A stretch of DNA of 64,000 nt from Microbacterium commune (GCF_014836945.1 NZ_JACSPX010000002.1:26353-90352); one strand, 5' to 3'. Shown: positions 38,365 to 52,383, counted from the first letter of the stretch. Numbers and translations are program-made. Notes: a model not told the origin generated them from the sequence alone.

Positions 38365-38957
38365 TGGTGCGTCGTGCGCGCATGCTGGCGGTGCTGTCGT
38401 TCCTGCTCGCGGGAGCGATCGGCATCATCTCGTCCACCCAGACCTGGCTCGTCGTCGAGAGATCGGATGCTGCGGAGCCGCTGCTCATCGTCGGAGCCGA
38501 TGCGCTCACCCTCCTCGCACCGCTGTCGCTCGCTGTGCTGGCGCTCGGGGCGGCCCTCTCCATCGCCGGCATCGCGCTGCGGTACGTCTTCGCGGTGCTC
38601 GCGGCGGGCGCGGCGATCATCCTGATCATGGGCACGACGACGCTGCTGTTCGGCCCGCCCCGCAGTGTGGCTGCCAAGGCGGTGGCGGAGGCGACCGGAC
38701 TCAGCGGCGACGCCGCTCTCTACGACATCGTCGACGCGATCCTGCCGACAGGCTGGCCTGCGATCGCCCTGGCGGCTTGGGTGCTCCTCCTGCTGGCATC
38801 CGCCTTCGTGTGCGCCACCGCGCCCGGCTGGAAGTCGGGTGGGCGCCGCTACCGGTCGGCGTCCGAAGCCGAACACCGCGAAACAGGACCGCAGGACGCC
38901 GTCGATTCGTGGGACGAGCTGTCGCACGGCACCGACCCGACGGACTCCGCCCGGTAG
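38364..38957 (+). CDS. Trp biosynthesis-associated membrane protein
   Basis: 197 residues with four predicted transmembrane helices (about 8-25, 49-69, 72-95, 130-152), then a polar, acidic C-terminal tail. It belongs to the actinobacterial family found just before trpC (Rv1610 in M. tuberculosis). The biochemical role is unknown; a link to tryptophan synthesis rests on conserved location. ATG 38364 overlaps the hisI stop by 1 nt. In relatives trpE usually sits between hisI and this gene; here it is absent. Confidence 0.85.
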   Translation: MVRRARMLAVLSFLLAGAIGIISSTQTWLVVERSDAAEPLLIVGADALTLLAPLSLAVLALGAALSIAGIALRYVFAVLAAGAAIILIMGTTTLLFGPPRSVAAKAVAEATGLSGDAALYDIVDAILPTGWPAIALAAWVLLLLASAFVCATAPGWKSGGRRYRSASEAEHRETGPQDAVDSWDELSHGTDPTDSAR

Positions 38958-38960
38958 ACT
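38955..38960 (+). promoter_or_regulatory. Candidate internal -10 box before the HGxxPAAW gene
   Basis: TAGACT overlaps the stop codon of the Trp membrane protein gene, 31 nt before ATG 38992. The resulting leader would carry the GGAGGAGA ribosome site. It could drive trpCBA separately from his. Confidence 0.4.
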
Positions 38961-38991
38961 GTCAGCATCGCCTAGCCACCCGGAGGAGAAC

Positions 38992-39222
38992 ATGACCAAC
39001 CCGATCGCCGACCCCGGCCACGGACACTCGCCTGCTGCCTGGACCGCCGTCGTGATCATGCTCGTCGGCTTCACCGCCGGTACGGTCTTCTTCTGCCTGA
39101 ACCAGCCCATCGCGGTGTGGGTCTGCGCCGCCGTCATCGTGATCGGCGCGATCGTCGGCTGGGCGATGGCGAAGGCCGGCTGGGGTGTGAAGGGCCCGAA
39201 GTACGCACCGAAGGCGCACTGA
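38992..39222 (+). CDS. HGxxPAAW-family small membrane protein
   Basis: 76 residues. The family motif is complete at HGHSPAAW (residues 10-17), followed by two transmembrane helices (about 18-37 and 40-60) and a short basic tail ending GPKYAPKAH. The family is actinobacterial, uncharacterised, and commonly next to trp genes. ATG 38992 has a strong GGAGGAG site. Its stop overlaps trpC by 1 nt, so it is co-translated with trpC. Confidence 0.88.
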   Translation: MTNPIADPGHGHSPAAWTAVVIMLVGFTAGTVFFCLNQPIAVWVCAAVIVIGAIVGWAMAKAGWGVKGPKYAPKAH

Positions 39223-40064
39223 TGGTCCTCGCCGACCTGACGGCCGGCGCCGTGGAGGATGCCGAGCGTCGCGCAGTCTCCCGCCCGCTCGCCGATGTCG
39301 AGCGTGCGGCCGCAGCGCGAACCCCGGCCCGCGATGTGCTCGCCGCGCTCGCCCCGGCGGACCGGGTGAAGATCATCGCCGAGGTCAAGCGTGCCAGCCC
39401 GTCTCGCGGGGCCCTCGCCGAGATCCCCGACCCCGCGCTGCAGGCCTCGCTCTACGAGCAGGGTGGCGCGTCGGCGATCAGCGTGCTGACCGAGGAGCGT
39501 CGCTTCGGCGGCAGCCTCGCTGATCTCGAGGCGGTCACCGCGCGCGTATCCGTGCCGGTTCTGCGCAAGGACTTCGTCGCCACGCCCTACCAGGTCTTCG
39601 AGGCGCGCGCCGCCGGCGCGGATCTCGTGCTGCTCATCGTCGCCGGGCTGTCACGCACGGTGCTCACCGAGCTGCACGGTCTCATCACCGATCTCGGCAT
39701 GACGCCCCTCGTCGAGACGCACTCCGCCGAGGAGCTCGAGGTCGCGATCGATCTGGGCGCACACCTCATCGGAGTCAACGCCCGCAACCTGCACACCCTC
39801 GAGCTGGACCGCGACCTGTTCGCCCGGCTCTCCGACCGTATCCCCGACTCTGCGATCCGCATCGCCGAGTCCGCCGTCCTGCAGCCCGCCGACGTCACGC
39901 GGTACCGGGATGCCGGCGCCGACGTGGTGCTCATCGGCGAGGCGCTGGTCACCGGCGACCCGGTCGCCACCCTCAACGCATTCCTCGCCGCCGGAGACAC
40001 ACCGGTGCGCGGCAGAACGGAGACCAAGTGCGGTGCACTGAGCGAGCGGAGCGAGACGAAGTGA
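39222..40064 (+). CDS. trpC: Indole-3-glycerol phosphate synthase
   Basis: Ring closure of CdRP to indole glycerol phosphate. It is 280 residues. The TIM-barrel active site has [50 protein letters not shown] and [10 protein letters not shown]. The catalytic fold ends near residue 263. The last 17 residues ([17 protein letters not shown]) match the tail of PyrC and are probably dispensable. ATG 39222 overlaps the HGxxPAAW stop. The terminal GTGA gives the trpB start codon. Confidence 0.96.
   Translation: MVLADLTAGAVEDAERRAVSRPLADVERAAAARTPARDVLAALAPADRVKIIAEVKRASPSRGALAEIPDPALQASLYEQGGASAISVLTEERRFGGSLADLEAVTARVSVPVLRKDFVATPYQVFEARAAGADLVLLIVAGLSRTVLTELHGLITDLGMTPLVETHSAEELEVAIDLGAHLIGVNARNLHTLELDRDLFARLSDRIPDSAIRIAESAVLQPADVTRYRDAGADVVLIGEALVTGDPVATLNAFLAAGDTPVRGRTETKCGALSERSETK
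40017..40064 (+). repeat. Tail repeat at the trpC 3' end (copy 2)
   Basis: 48 nt related to 22687-22734 in pyrC (39/48 identical; 34/39 over the last 39 nt). It has the same 33-nt internal period and the same ending AAGTGA, where GTG starts the next gene. It is copy 2 of the proposed interspersed element. Confidence 0.7.
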
Positions 40065-41287
40065 GTCTGCGCGATCAGCACGGGCCGTTCTTCGGCGAGT
40101 TCGGCGGGCGGTACATGCCCGAATCGCTCGTCGCCGCGATCGACGAGCTCGCCGCCGCCTACGAGGACGCGATAGCCGACCCGGCCTTCCGCGCGGAGCT
40201 CGCGACGCTGCTGCACTCCTACGCGGGACGTCCGTCGCCCATCACGGAGGTGCCGCGATTCGCCGAGCACGCCGGCGGAGCGCGCGTGTTCCTCAAGCGG
40301 GAGGACCTCAACCACACCGGCTCGCACAAGATCAACAACGTGCTCGGACAGGCGCTGCTCACCAGGCGGCTCGGCAAGACCCGGGTGATCGCCGAGACGG
40401 GCGCGGGTCAGCACGGCGTGGCGACCGCGACGGCGGCCGCGCTGTTCGGCCTCGACTGCACGATCTACATGGGCGAGGTCGACACCGAGCGTCAGGCGCT
40501 CAACGTCGCGCGCATGCGCCTGCTCGGCGCCGAGGTGGTGGCTGTGACCACGGGCTCGCGAACGCTGAAGGATGCCATCAACGACGCCTACCGCGACTGG
40601 GTGGCGAGCGTGGAGACGACCAACTACATCTTCGGCACGGCGGCGGGACCGCACCCGTTCCCCGCCATGGTGCGCGACTTCCAGAAGATCATCGGCGAAG
40701 AGGCTCGTGAGCAGCTGCTCGCCGAGGCCGGTCGACTCCCCGACGCCGTCGTCGCCTGCGTGGGCGGCGGCTCGAACGCCATCGGCATGTTCGACGCCTT
40801 CCTCGACGATCAGGACGTGAAGCTCTATGGCGTCGAGGCGGCCGGCGACGGTGTCGACACGCCCCGCCACGCGGCATCGATCGGTCGCGGGCGGCCCGGC
40901 GTACTGCACGGCGCGAAGACCTTCGTGCTCCAGGACGAAGACGGCCAGACCGTGGAATCGCACTCGATCTCCGCAGGTCTGGACTACCCGGGGGTCGGTC
41001 CCGAGCACTCGTGGCTGAGCGCGATCGGTCGCGCCGAGTACATCCCCGCGACCGACGACGAGGCCATGCAGGCTCTGCGTCTGCTCAGCAGGACGGAGGG
41101 CATCATCCCCGCGATCGAGTCCGCCCACGCGCTGGCGGGCGCCCTGCGCATCGGCCGCGAGCTCGGCTCCGACGGACTCATCGCGATCTGCCTGTCGGGC
41201 CGTGGCGACAAGGACATGGACACGGCTGCGCGGTACTTCGAGCTGTACGACGCCTCGGCGCGCGACGCTGAGGAGAACGCAGAGTGA
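40061..41287 (+). CDS. trpB: Tryptophan synthase beta chain
   Basis: PLP enzyme joining indole and serine. It is 408 residues. The PLP lysine is Lys90 in HTGSHKINN, and the phosphate-binding loop [10 protein letters not shown] and the substrate segment ETGAGQHG are intact. GTG 40061 lies within the tail repeat at the trpC end and gives the expected N-terminus [15 protein letters not shown]. It overlaps trpA by 4 nt. Confidence 0.97.
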   Translation: MSLRDQHGPFFGEFGGRYMPESLVAAIDELAAAYEDAIADPAFRAELATLLHSYAGRPSPITEVPRFAEHAGGARVFLKREDLNHTGSHKINNVLGQALLTRRLGKTRVIAETGAGQHGVATATAAALFGLDCTIYMGEVDTERQALNVARMRLLGAEVVAVTTGSRTLKDAINDAYRDWVASVETTNYIFGTAAGPHPFPAMVRDFQKIIGEEAREQLLAEAGRLPDAVVACVGGGSNAIGMFDAFLDDQDVKLYGVEAAGDGVDTPRHAASIGRGRPGVLHGAKTFVLQDEDGQTVESHSISAGLDYPGVGPEHSWLSAIGRAEYIPATDDEAMQALRLLSRTEGIIPAIESAHALAGALRIGRELGSDGLIAICLSGRGDKDMDTAARYFELYDASARDAEENAE

Positions 41288-42075
41288 GTCGCGTCGAGGA
41301 TGCCATCCGCAAAGCGCACGAGGCCGGACGAGGCGCGTTCATCGGCTACCTGCCGGTGGGCTATCCGGACCTGGACACGAGCATCCAGGCCGCCCTCACC
41401 CTCGCGCGCAACGGCGTGGACATCATCGAGCTCGGCCCGCCTTACTCCGACCCGGTGATGGACGGCGCGGTGATCCAGGAGGCGACGCAGCATGCGCTCG
41501 CCAACGGGTTCCGGATGCGCGATCTCTTCACCGCGGTCAAGGCGATCACCGACCAGACCGACGTTCCCGTGGTCGTGATGACCTACTGGAATCCCGTGAT
41601 GCAGTACGGCGTCGAACGCTACGCTGACGACCTGCTCGCCGCGGGTGGGGCGGGCCTGATCACGCCCGACATCACCCCGGAGTCGGCAGGGGAGTGGATC
41701 GACGCCAGCGTGCGCACCGGCCTCGACCGGATCTTCCTCGCGGCACCGACCTCGAGCGACGAGCGACTCGACCTGGTGCTCTCCTCGTCCACCGGCTTCG
41801 TGTACACGGTGTCGACCATGGGGATCACGGGCGAGCGTGCCGAGCTCGACCGCGCCGCGCGTACTCTCGTCGAGCGCATGCGGGCCCGCGGTGACGTGCA
41901 CGCGTGCGTGGGCATCGGCATCTCGAACGCCGATCAGATCGCCGGCGTCGTCGAATACGCCGACGGCGCCATCGTCGGCACGGCCCTCGTCAAGGCGCTC
42001 CGCGACGGCGGACTCGACGCCCTCGCCGAAACCACCAGAACCCTCGCCGGCGGTACGCCGACGACGCGATACTAG
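41284..42075 (+). CDS. trpA: Tryptophan synthase alpha chain
   Basis: Cleaves indole glycerol phosphate and passes indole to TrpB. It is a TIM barrel of 263 residues. The catalytic Glu is in [19 protein letters not shown], and other segments are [21 protein letters not shown], and [13 protein letters not shown] 41284 overlaps the trpB stop. The TAG stop codon at 42073-42075 is also the first half of the -10 box of lgt. Confidence 0.97.
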   Translation: MSRVEDAIRKAHEAGRGAFIGYLPVGYPDLDTSIQAALTLARNGVDIIELGPPYSDPVMDGAVIQEATQHALANGFRMRDLFTAVKAITDQTDVPVVVMTYWNPVMQYGVERYADDLLAAGGAGLITPDITPESAGEWIDASVRTGLDRIFLAAPTSSDERLDLVLSSSTGFVYTVSTMGITGERAELDRAARTLVERMRARGDVHACVGIGISNADQIAGVVEYADGAIVGTALVKALRDGGLDALAETTRTLAGGTPTTRY

Positions 42076-42078
42076 GAT
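42073..42078 (+). promoter_or_regulatory. -10 box of lgt overlapping the trpA stop codon
   Basis: TAGGAT includes the trpA TAG and ends 7 nt before the lgt ATG at 42086. The spacer is pure pyrimidine (CTCTCTC), so no Shine-Dalgarno is possible and leaderless translation is likely. Confidence 0.5.
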
Positions 42079-42085
42079 CTCTCTC

Positions 42086-43057
42086 ATGCCCCTCGCGCCT
42101 TTCAGCAGCTTCTCCGTCGTGCCCGCGAGCATCCCGAGCCCGCCGGAGAGCAGCTTCCAGATCGGCCCGCTGACGATCCACTACTACGCGCTGTGCATCA
42201 TCGCGGGCATCATCGCCGCTGTGCTGCTGACCAACCACCGCCTCACGAAGCGGGGCGCCGAGAAGTGGGTCGTGATCGACATCGCGATCGTCGCCGTTCC
42301 CCTCGGCATCATCGGTGCGCGGATCTTCCACGTGCTCACCCACCCGAACTTCTACTTCGGTCCCGGCAGGAACCCGTGGAACCCGTTCGAGTACGGCTCG
42401 GTGTGGGCGATCTGGGAGGGCGGCATCGCGATCTTCGGCGCGCTTCTGGGCGGCGCCGTCGGCGCGTGGATCGGATGCCGCTGGACCGGCATCCGATTCT
42501 GGACGTTCGCCGACGCTCTGGCGCCCGGCATCCTGCTCGCGCAGGCGATGGGCCGTTTCGGCAACTGGTTCAACCACGAGCTCTTCGGTCTGCCGACCGA
42601 CGTCCCCTGGGGGCTCGAGATCGAGTCGACCAACTCGGCGTTCCCCGCGGGACTCGCCGAGGGCACGCTGTTCCACCCCACCTTCCTCTACGAGGTGCTC
42701 TGGAACGGTCTGGGCGTGCTGGTGCTGCTGTGGCTCGGTCGCACGGTGTTCTTCCAGTGGGGGCGCCTGTTCGCGGTCTACCTCATCTGGTACAGCGCCG
42801 GGCGCATCGTGTGGGAGTCGATCCGCATCGATCCGAGCGAGGTGCTGTTCGGTCTTCGCAGCAACGTCTGGGCTGCGATCCTCGGCGTGCTCGTCGGCAT
42901 CGTGATCCTCATCGTGCAGACCCGTCGCCACCCGGGTGTCGAGCCGTCGCCCTACGTGCGCGGTCGGGAACCCGAGATCGCCGATGTAGACTCACAGGAC
43001 AATTCCTCCGACTTCGTCGACGTGAGCGAGCCTCCCGTCCCGGCCGAAGCCAACTAG
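42086..43057 (+). CDS. lgt: Phosphatidylglycerol-prolipoprotein diacylglyceryl transferase
   Basis: Inner-membrane enzyme that lipidates the lipobox cysteine of preprolipoproteins. It is 323 residues with about seven transmembrane helices. The signature GRFGNWFNHELFG is present near residue 160, and the N-terminal IGPLTIHYYALCII and VWEGGIAIFGALLGG-like regions are typical. The C-terminal tail (about 285-323) is acidic and variable. ATG 42086 has no ribosome site. trpA-lgt adjacency matches Rv1613-Rv1614. Confidence 0.96.
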   Translation: MPLAPFSSFSVVPASIPSPPESSFQIGPLTIHYYALCIIAGIIAAVLLTNHRLTKRGAEKWVVIDIAIVAVPLGIIGARIFHVLTHPNFYFGPGRNPWNPFEYGSVWAIWEGGIAIFGALLGGAVGAWIGCRWTGIRFWTFADALAPGILLAQAMGRFGNWFNHELFGLPTDVPWGLEIESTNSAFPAGLAEGTLFHPTFLYEVLWNGLGVLVLLWLGRTVFFQWGRLFAVYLIWYSAGRIVWESIRIDPSEVLFGLRSNVWAAILGVLVGIVILIVQTRRHPGVEPSPYVRGREPEIADVDSQDNSSDFVDVSEPPVPAEAN

Positions 43058-43188
43058 GAGCCATCGCCACAAGCACTGCTCCCGTCACGTGAGGGTCCGC
43101 TCGGGCTCTCCTTCCGCGCGAGAGATCGCACTGAACGCACGGGCCGATGATGTCCCCGGGTTCACCTGAAATCTGAGGACGGTGACTG

Positions 43189-47746
<4,558 letters not shown>

Positions 47747-47754
<8 letters not shown>

Positions 47755-49213
47755 CCCCAAGGGCTTTCTGAAGACGACCGAACGCGAGCTGCCGCCCCGG
47801 CGGCCGGTGCCGGTGCGGATCATGGACTGGAAAGAGGTCTACGAGCCGGGCGACCGGGCCGTTCTGAAGCGTCAGGCGAGCAGGTGCATGGACTGCGGTG
47901 TGCCGTTCTGCCACTCCGGATGCCCGCTGGGCAACCTCATCCCGGAGTGGAACGACCTGACCTGGCGCGGCGCCGACCGCGCGGCGATCGAGCGGCTGCA
48001 CGCGACGAACAACTTCCCCGAGTTCACCGGCAGGCTGTGCCCGGCGCCGTGCGAGAGCGCGTGCGTGCTCGGCATCAACCAGCCGGCGGTCACGATCAAG
48101 CAGATCGAGGTCTCGATCATCGACGAGGCGTTCGAGAACGGGTGGGTCGAGCCGCAGCCGCCGCAGCGTCTCACCGGCCGCACGGTCGCGGTGGTCGGGT
48201 CGGGACCCGCCGGTCTCGCCGCGGCCCAGCAGCTCACCCGCGCCGGGCACACGGTGGTCGTGTTCGAGCGGGATGACCGGATCGGCGGGCTGCTGCGCTA
48301 CGGCATCCCGGACTTCAAGATGGAGAAGCGCCACCTCGACGCGCGCCTGCAGCAGATGCAGGAGGAGGGCACCCGCTTCCGCCCCGGCGTGGAGATCGGG
48401 CGGGATCTGTCGTGGGACGAGCTGCGCGGCCGCTACGACGCGGTGCTGATCGCCACGGGGGCCACGGTGCCGCGCGACCTGCCCATCCCCGGTCGCGACC
48501 TCGACGGCGTGCACTTCGCGATGGACTATCTCGTGCCGTCGAACCGCGTCGGTGCGGGTGACGAGGTCGCCGGTCAGATCACCGCGGCCGGCAAGCATGT
48601 CGTCGTGATCGGCGGCGGTGACACCGGCGCCGACTGCATCGGAACCGCGCACCGTCACGGCGCGCGCAGCGTGACCAACCTCGCGATCGGAAAGCAGCCG
48701 GGAACGGTGCGATCCGAAGACCAGCCGTGGCCGACCATGCCCACACTGTTCGAGGTGCAGTCCGCGCACGAGGAGGGCGGTGAGCGCACGTACCTGGCCT
48801 CCACCGTGGAGTTCCTGGGCGACTCGGAGGGGCGCGTGCGTGCCGTGCGCGTCGCGGAGACCGAGTACGTGGACGGCCGGCGCGTGCCGCGCGGCGGCAC
48901 CGAGCGGGAGATCCCGGCCGAGCTCGTGCTCATCGCCATGGGGTTCACCGGCCCCGAGACGGCGTCGTACGGCGGAGACACCGTGCCGGTGGTGACCGAC
49001 CGCGGCAACCTGCAGCGCGACGGCGAGTACGCCACCGCCGTGCCCGGCGTGTTCGTGGCCGGCGACGCCGGACGCGGGCAGTCCCTCATCGTGTGGGCGA
49101 TCGCCGAAGGCCGCTCGGCGGCCGCGGCGATCGACAGGCACCTGATGGGTGCCACGGTGCTGCCCGCCCCGGTCGCGGTCACAGATGTCGCGTTCAGCGT
49201 TCAGCCCGCGTAG
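47747..49213 (+). CDS. gltD: Glutamate synthase (NADPH), small subunit
   Basis: Passes electrons from NADPH to GltB. It is 488 residues. N-terminal 4Fe-4S cysteine clusters lie in [14 protein letters not shown] and CPAPCESAC. The FAD-binding motif is [15 protein letters not shown], and the NADPH-binding motif is [15 protein letters not shown] 47747 overlaps the end of gltB, which suggests coupling for 1:1 stoichiometry. The TAG stop also starts a TAGGCT -10-like box upstream of pyk. Confidence 0.97.
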
Positions 49214-49216
49214 GCT
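49211..49216 (+). promoter_or_regulatory. Candidate upstream -10 box of pyk overlapping the gltD stop
   Basis: TAGGCT contains the gltD TAG. It would give pyk a leader near 45 nt. A second box, TACCCT at 49254-49259, ends 7 nt before ATG 49267 and would give a leaderless transcript. Which is used cannot be told by eye. Confidence 0.35.
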
Positions 49217-49266
49217 GAGCGCGGCAACGTCGCCATGTTGATTTCTGTCCTCTTACCCTGGAGATG

Positions 49267-50718
49267 ATGTTGAGACGCGCGAAGATCGTCGCCACACTCG
49301 GCCCTGCAACCTCGACCTATGAGAAGGTCCGTGCCCTTATCGACGCCGGTGTGGACGTCGCCCGCCTGAACCTCAGCCACGGGGACTACTCGGTGCACGA
49401 GGCGAACTACTCGAACGTCCGTCGGGCGGCCGAGGACTCGGGTCGTGCCGTCGCCATCCTCGTCGACCTTCAGGGGCCGAAGATCCGGCTCGGCCGCTTC
49501 GAGGACGGTCCGTACGAGCTCGAGGTCGGTGACATCTTCAAGATCACCACCGAGGACATCATCGGCAACCGCGAGATCTGCGGTACGACGTTCAAGGGAC
49601 TGCCCAACGACGTCAAGCCGGGCGACTTCCTGCTGATCGACGACGGCAAGGTGCGCGTGGAGGTCGTCGAGACCGACGGCACCGTCGTCACCACGAAGGT
49701 CATCGTCGCCGGCGCCGTCTCGAACAACAAGGGCATCAACCTGCCCGGTGTCGCGGTCAACGTCCCCGCCCTGAGCGAGAAGGACGAGGACGACCTGCGG
49801 TGGGGTCTGCGCATCGGCGCCGACGTCATCGCCCTGTCGTTCGTGCGCAACGCCACGGACGTCGAGCGCGTGCACGAGATCATGGCCGAAGAGGGTGTCC
49901 GCATCCCGGTCATCGCGAAGATCGAGAAGCCGCAGGCGGTCGACGCCCTCGAGGAGATCGTCGACGCGTTCGACGGGATCATGGTCGCTCGTGGCGACCT
50001 CGGCGTCGAACTGCCCCTCGAGGCTGTTCCGATCGTGCAGAAGCGCGCTGTCGAGCTCGCCCGCCGCAACGCGAAGCCGGTCATCGTCGCGACGCAGATG
50101 CTCGAGTCGATGATCTCGAGCCCGGTGCCGACCCGCGCCGAGACCTCCGACGTCGCGAACGCCGTCCTCGACGGGGCCGACGCCGTCATGCTCTCGGGCG
50201 AGACGAGCGTGGGCGACTACCCGATCGTCGTGGTCGAGACCATGGCGCGGATCATCGAGTCGACCGAGGAGCACGGGCTCGAGCGCATCTCGCCGCTGAA
50301 CACGAAGCCCCGCACCCAGGGCGGCGCGATCACGCTCGCCGCGCTCGAGGTGGCCGAGTTCGTCGGCGCGAAGTACCTGTGCGTCTTCACCCAGTCGGGT
50401 GACTCGGCCCGCCGTCTGTCGCGTCTGCGGCCCCGCATCCCCATGATGGCGTTCACTCCGGAGCCGGGCATCCGCCGCCGCATGGCCATGACCTGGGGCA
50501 TCCAGTCGACGCTGGTGGAGATGGTGCAGCACACCGACTCGATGTACCGCCAGGCGGACGAGTACCTGCTCGGCAGCGGCCTGGCGAAGGAGGGCGATCA
50601 GATCGTCGTGATCTCCGGATCGCCTCCCGGGATCATCGGTTCGACCAACGACATCCGCGTCCACAAGGTCGGGGATGCCGTGGGCGGTGCGGCTCCCGTC
50701 TACAAGACCGGAGTCTGA
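49267..50718 (+). CDS. pyk: Pyruvate kinase
   Basis: Last step of glycolysis. It is 483 residues from the second of two adjacent ATGs (49264, 49267). I chose 49267 because of the TACCCT box 7 nt upstream and the normal N-terminus LRRAKIVATLGPATS. Active-site segments are LNLSHGDY, IAKIEKPQAV (catalytic Lys), MVARGDLGVELPLE, and the ATQMLESMI signature. The B-domain and C-terminal allosteric domain are full length. A strong stem-loop follows. Confidence 0.97.
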   Translation: MLRRAKIVATLGPATSTYEKVRALIDAGVDVARLNLSHGDYSVHEANYSNVRRAAEDSGRAVAILVDLQGPKIRLGRFEDGPYELEVGDIFKITTEDIIGNREICGTTFKGLPNDVKPGDFLLIDDGKVRVEVVETDGTVVTTKVIVAGAVSNNKGINLPGVAVNVPALSEKDEDDLRWGLRIGADVIALSFVRNATDVERVHEIMAEEGVRIPVIAKIEKPQAVDALEEIVDAFDGIMVARGDLGVELPLEAVPIVQKRAVELARRNAKPVIVATQMLESMISSPVPTRAETSDVANAVLDGADAVMLSGETSVGDYPIVVVETMARIIESTEEHGLERISPLNTKPRTQGGAITLAALEVAEFVGAKYLCVFTQSGDSARRLSRLRPRIPMMAFTPEPGIRRRMAMTWGIQSTLVEMVQHTDSMYRQADEYLLGSGLAKEGDQIVVISGSPPGIIGSTNDIRVHKVGDAVGGAAPVYKTGV

Positions 50719-50728
50719 GCAGCATTCC

Positions 50729-50769
50729 AGCGCTGAGGGGCGGGCCCGACGGGTCCGCCCCTCGGCGCT
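50729..50769 (+). terminator. Stem-loop terminator after pyk
   Basis: AGCGCTGAGGGGCGG pairs with CCGCCCCTCGGCGCT around an 11-nt loop. It is one of the strongest stems in the window, 11 nt after the pyk stop, with only TT after it. Confidence 0.8.
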
Positions 50770-50787
50770 TGTGCGCGTGAGACGCGA

Positions 50788-50793
50788 TACGGT
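50788..50793 (+). promoter_or_regulatory. -10-like box of the alpha/beta hydrolase gene, leaderless spacing
   Basis: TACGGT ends 6 nt before ATG 50800. It is a weaker hexamer than its relatives in the window. Confidence 0.35.
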
Positions 50794-50799
50794 GCTGGG

Positions 50800-51579
50800 A
50801 TGACGACGGAGACGCAGCAGACGCATCGCATCGGGTCGCTGCGCGTGCGCACGGTCGCGTCTGGGGGCACCGCGGCGACGACGTTCGTGCTGGTGCACGG
50901 GATCGGCATGTCGCACCGCTACCTCGAGCGGCTGCACCATGCCCTGACGGCGCACGGGAGGGTGATCTCCGTCGACCTGCCCGGTTTCGGCGGTCTGCCG
51001 AAGCCAGGACACGACGTCGATGTCGCGGAGATGGCGGATGCCCTCGGCGCCGTGCTCGACGAGATCGCGACCGGGCCCGTCGTGCTCGTCGGCCAATCGA
51101 TGGGGACGCAGTGGGTCGTCGAGCTCGCCGCTCGTCGTCCCGATCTCCCCCTGGCGGTGATGCTGATCGGCCCCGTGGCGGACGAGCGTCGCCGCACCGT
51201 CCTGCAGCAGGCCTGGCTGCTGGCGCTGGACACGGTGCGGGAGCCACCGGGCGCGAACGCCCTGGTGTTCGGCGACTACCTGCGGTGCGGTCCGTTCTGG
51301 TACCTGACGCAGCTGGGGCACCTGCTGGACTACCGCATCGAGGATCGGATCGGGCAGCTGAACGTACCCGTGCTCATCATGCGCGGCTCCCGCGACCCGA
51401 TCGCCTCGCTGAGCTGGTGCCGGCATCTGCGCGCGGCAGCGCGGACCGCGGAGCTGGTGGAGATCCCCGGCCGTGCCCACAATGCGCAGCACACGGCGCC
51501 TGGCGCCGTGGCATCCGCCATCGAGCACTTCTGCTCCGCGCACCTCGCGGCCGGGGTGCGGGACGGCGACGCCGGGTGA
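50800..51579 (+). CDS. Alpha/beta hydrolase
   Basis: 259 residues, soluble, with no signal peptide. The oxyanion-hole motif is VLVHGIGMSHRY, the nucleophile elbow is GQSMG (Ser100), the likely acid is in GSRDPIA, and the His is in GRAHNAQHT near 225. This is a general esterase or carboxylic-ester hydrolase fold and the substrate is unknown. The next hydrolase gene overlaps its stop (GTGA), so the two form a small operon. Confidence 0.85.
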   Translation: MTTETQQTHRIGSLRVRTVASGGTAATTFVLVHGIGMSHRYLERLHHALTAHGRVISVDLPGFGGLPKPGHDVDVAEMADALGAVLDEIATGPVVLVGQSMGTQWVVELAARRPDLPLAVMLIGPVADERRRTVLQQAWLLALDTVREPPGANALVFGDYLRCGPFWYLTQLGHLLDYRIEDRIGQLNVPVLIMRGSRDPIASLSWCRHLRAAARTAELVEIPGRAHNAQHTAPGAVASAIEHFCSAHLAAGVRDGDAG

Positions 51580-52241
51580 GCGGCCTGCTGCGCAGAGCCA
51601 TCTGGTGGGCGCAGGACTACGCCTACGCGGCGGCATGGCAGATTCGCGCCTTCGGCGACCGGGACAGGGCCGAGGCGTACTCCCGGGGCACCGGAGTGCC
51701 GATCGTCGTGCTTCCCGGCATTTACGAGAGCTGGCGTTTCATGCGGCCGCTGATCGAGCGGGCGCACCGTGACGGGCATCCGGTGCACGTCATCGAACCG
51801 CTCGAGCGCAACCTGAGCCCGATAGCCGAGATGGCCGACCGGGTGAGCACCTATCTCGCCGAGCACGACCTGCACGACGTGGTGCTGCTGGCGCACAGCA
51901 AGGGCGGTCTCGCGGGCAAGCTGGTGATGCTGGGCCGCGAGGCGTCGAGGGTGCGCGGCATGCTCGCGGTCGCGACCCCGTTCGGCGGATCTCGCTACGC
52001 CAGGATGATGCTGACCCGCAGTCTGCGCGCGCTGTCGCCGCGGCATCCGTCGATCACCGCCCTCGCCGCCCAGCGCGACGCGGACGCGCGGATCGTGTCG
52101 ATCTACTCGCGGTTCGATCCGCACATCCCCGAGGGCAGCGAGCTGCCCGGCGCGAAGAACGTGCCCCTCGACACGGGAGGCCACTTCCGCGTGCTCGCCC
52201 ATCCTCGGGTGATCGCCGAGCTCGCGGCCCTGTCTTCGTGA
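51576..52241 (+). CDS. Alpha/beta hydrolase, lipase-like
   Basis: 221 residues from GTG 51576. Features are VVLPGIYESWRFMRPLI (oxyanion region), the nucleophile elbow LLAHSKGG (Ser108), and the His in DTGGHFRVLAHP near the C-terminus. The HSKGG elbow resembles PGAP1-like or lipase families. It overlaps the upstream hydrolase and ends exactly at a long terminator stem. Probably a cytoplasmic lipase or esterase; the substrate is unknown. Confidence 0.82.
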   Translation: MSGLLRRAIWWAQDYAYAAAWQIRAFGDRDRAEAYSRGTGVPIVVLPGIYESWRFMRPLIERAHRDGHPVHVIEPLERNLSPIAEMADRVSTYLAEHDLHDVVLLAHSKGGLAGKLVMLGREASRVRGMLAVATPFGGSRYARMMLTRSLRALSPRHPSITALAAQRDADARIVSIYSRFDPHIPEGSELPGAKNVPLDTGGHFRVLAHPRVIAELAALSS

Positions 52242-52281
52242 TGCGCAGAGGGCCGCCCCTCCGGGACGGCCCTCTGCGCAT
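52241..52281. terminator. Bidirectional terminator between the lipase-like gene and tRNA-Leu
   Basis: Perfect 15-bp stem: ATGCGCAGAGGGCCG and its complement CGGCCCTCTGCGCAT around an 11-nt loop. It starts at the last base of the plus-strand hydrolase gene and ends 2 nt before the 3' end of the minus-strand tRNA gene, so it can end both transcripts. Confidence 0.85.
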
Positions 52282-52282
52282 G

Positions 52283-52365
52283 TGCCGGCGGTGGGACTCG
52301 AACCCACACGCCCTCTCGGACAGAGCATTTTGAGTGCTCCGCGTCTGCCATTCCGCCACGCCGGC
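52283..52365 (-). tRNA. tRNA-Leu (anticodon CAA)
   Basis: 83-nt class II tRNA. The 7-bp acceptor stem is GCCGGCG/CGCCGGC with discriminator A; the CCA end is not encoded. The anticodon arm GAGCA-CTCAAAA-TGCTC places CAA at 34-36, reading UUG. A long variable arm follows, and the T-arm contains GGTTCGAGTCC. It is a lone tRNA gene, convergent with the upstream hydrolase operon. UUG is a rare leucine codon at this GC content. Confidence 0.96.
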
Positions 52366-52383
52366 CGGCACACCGCGCATTCG

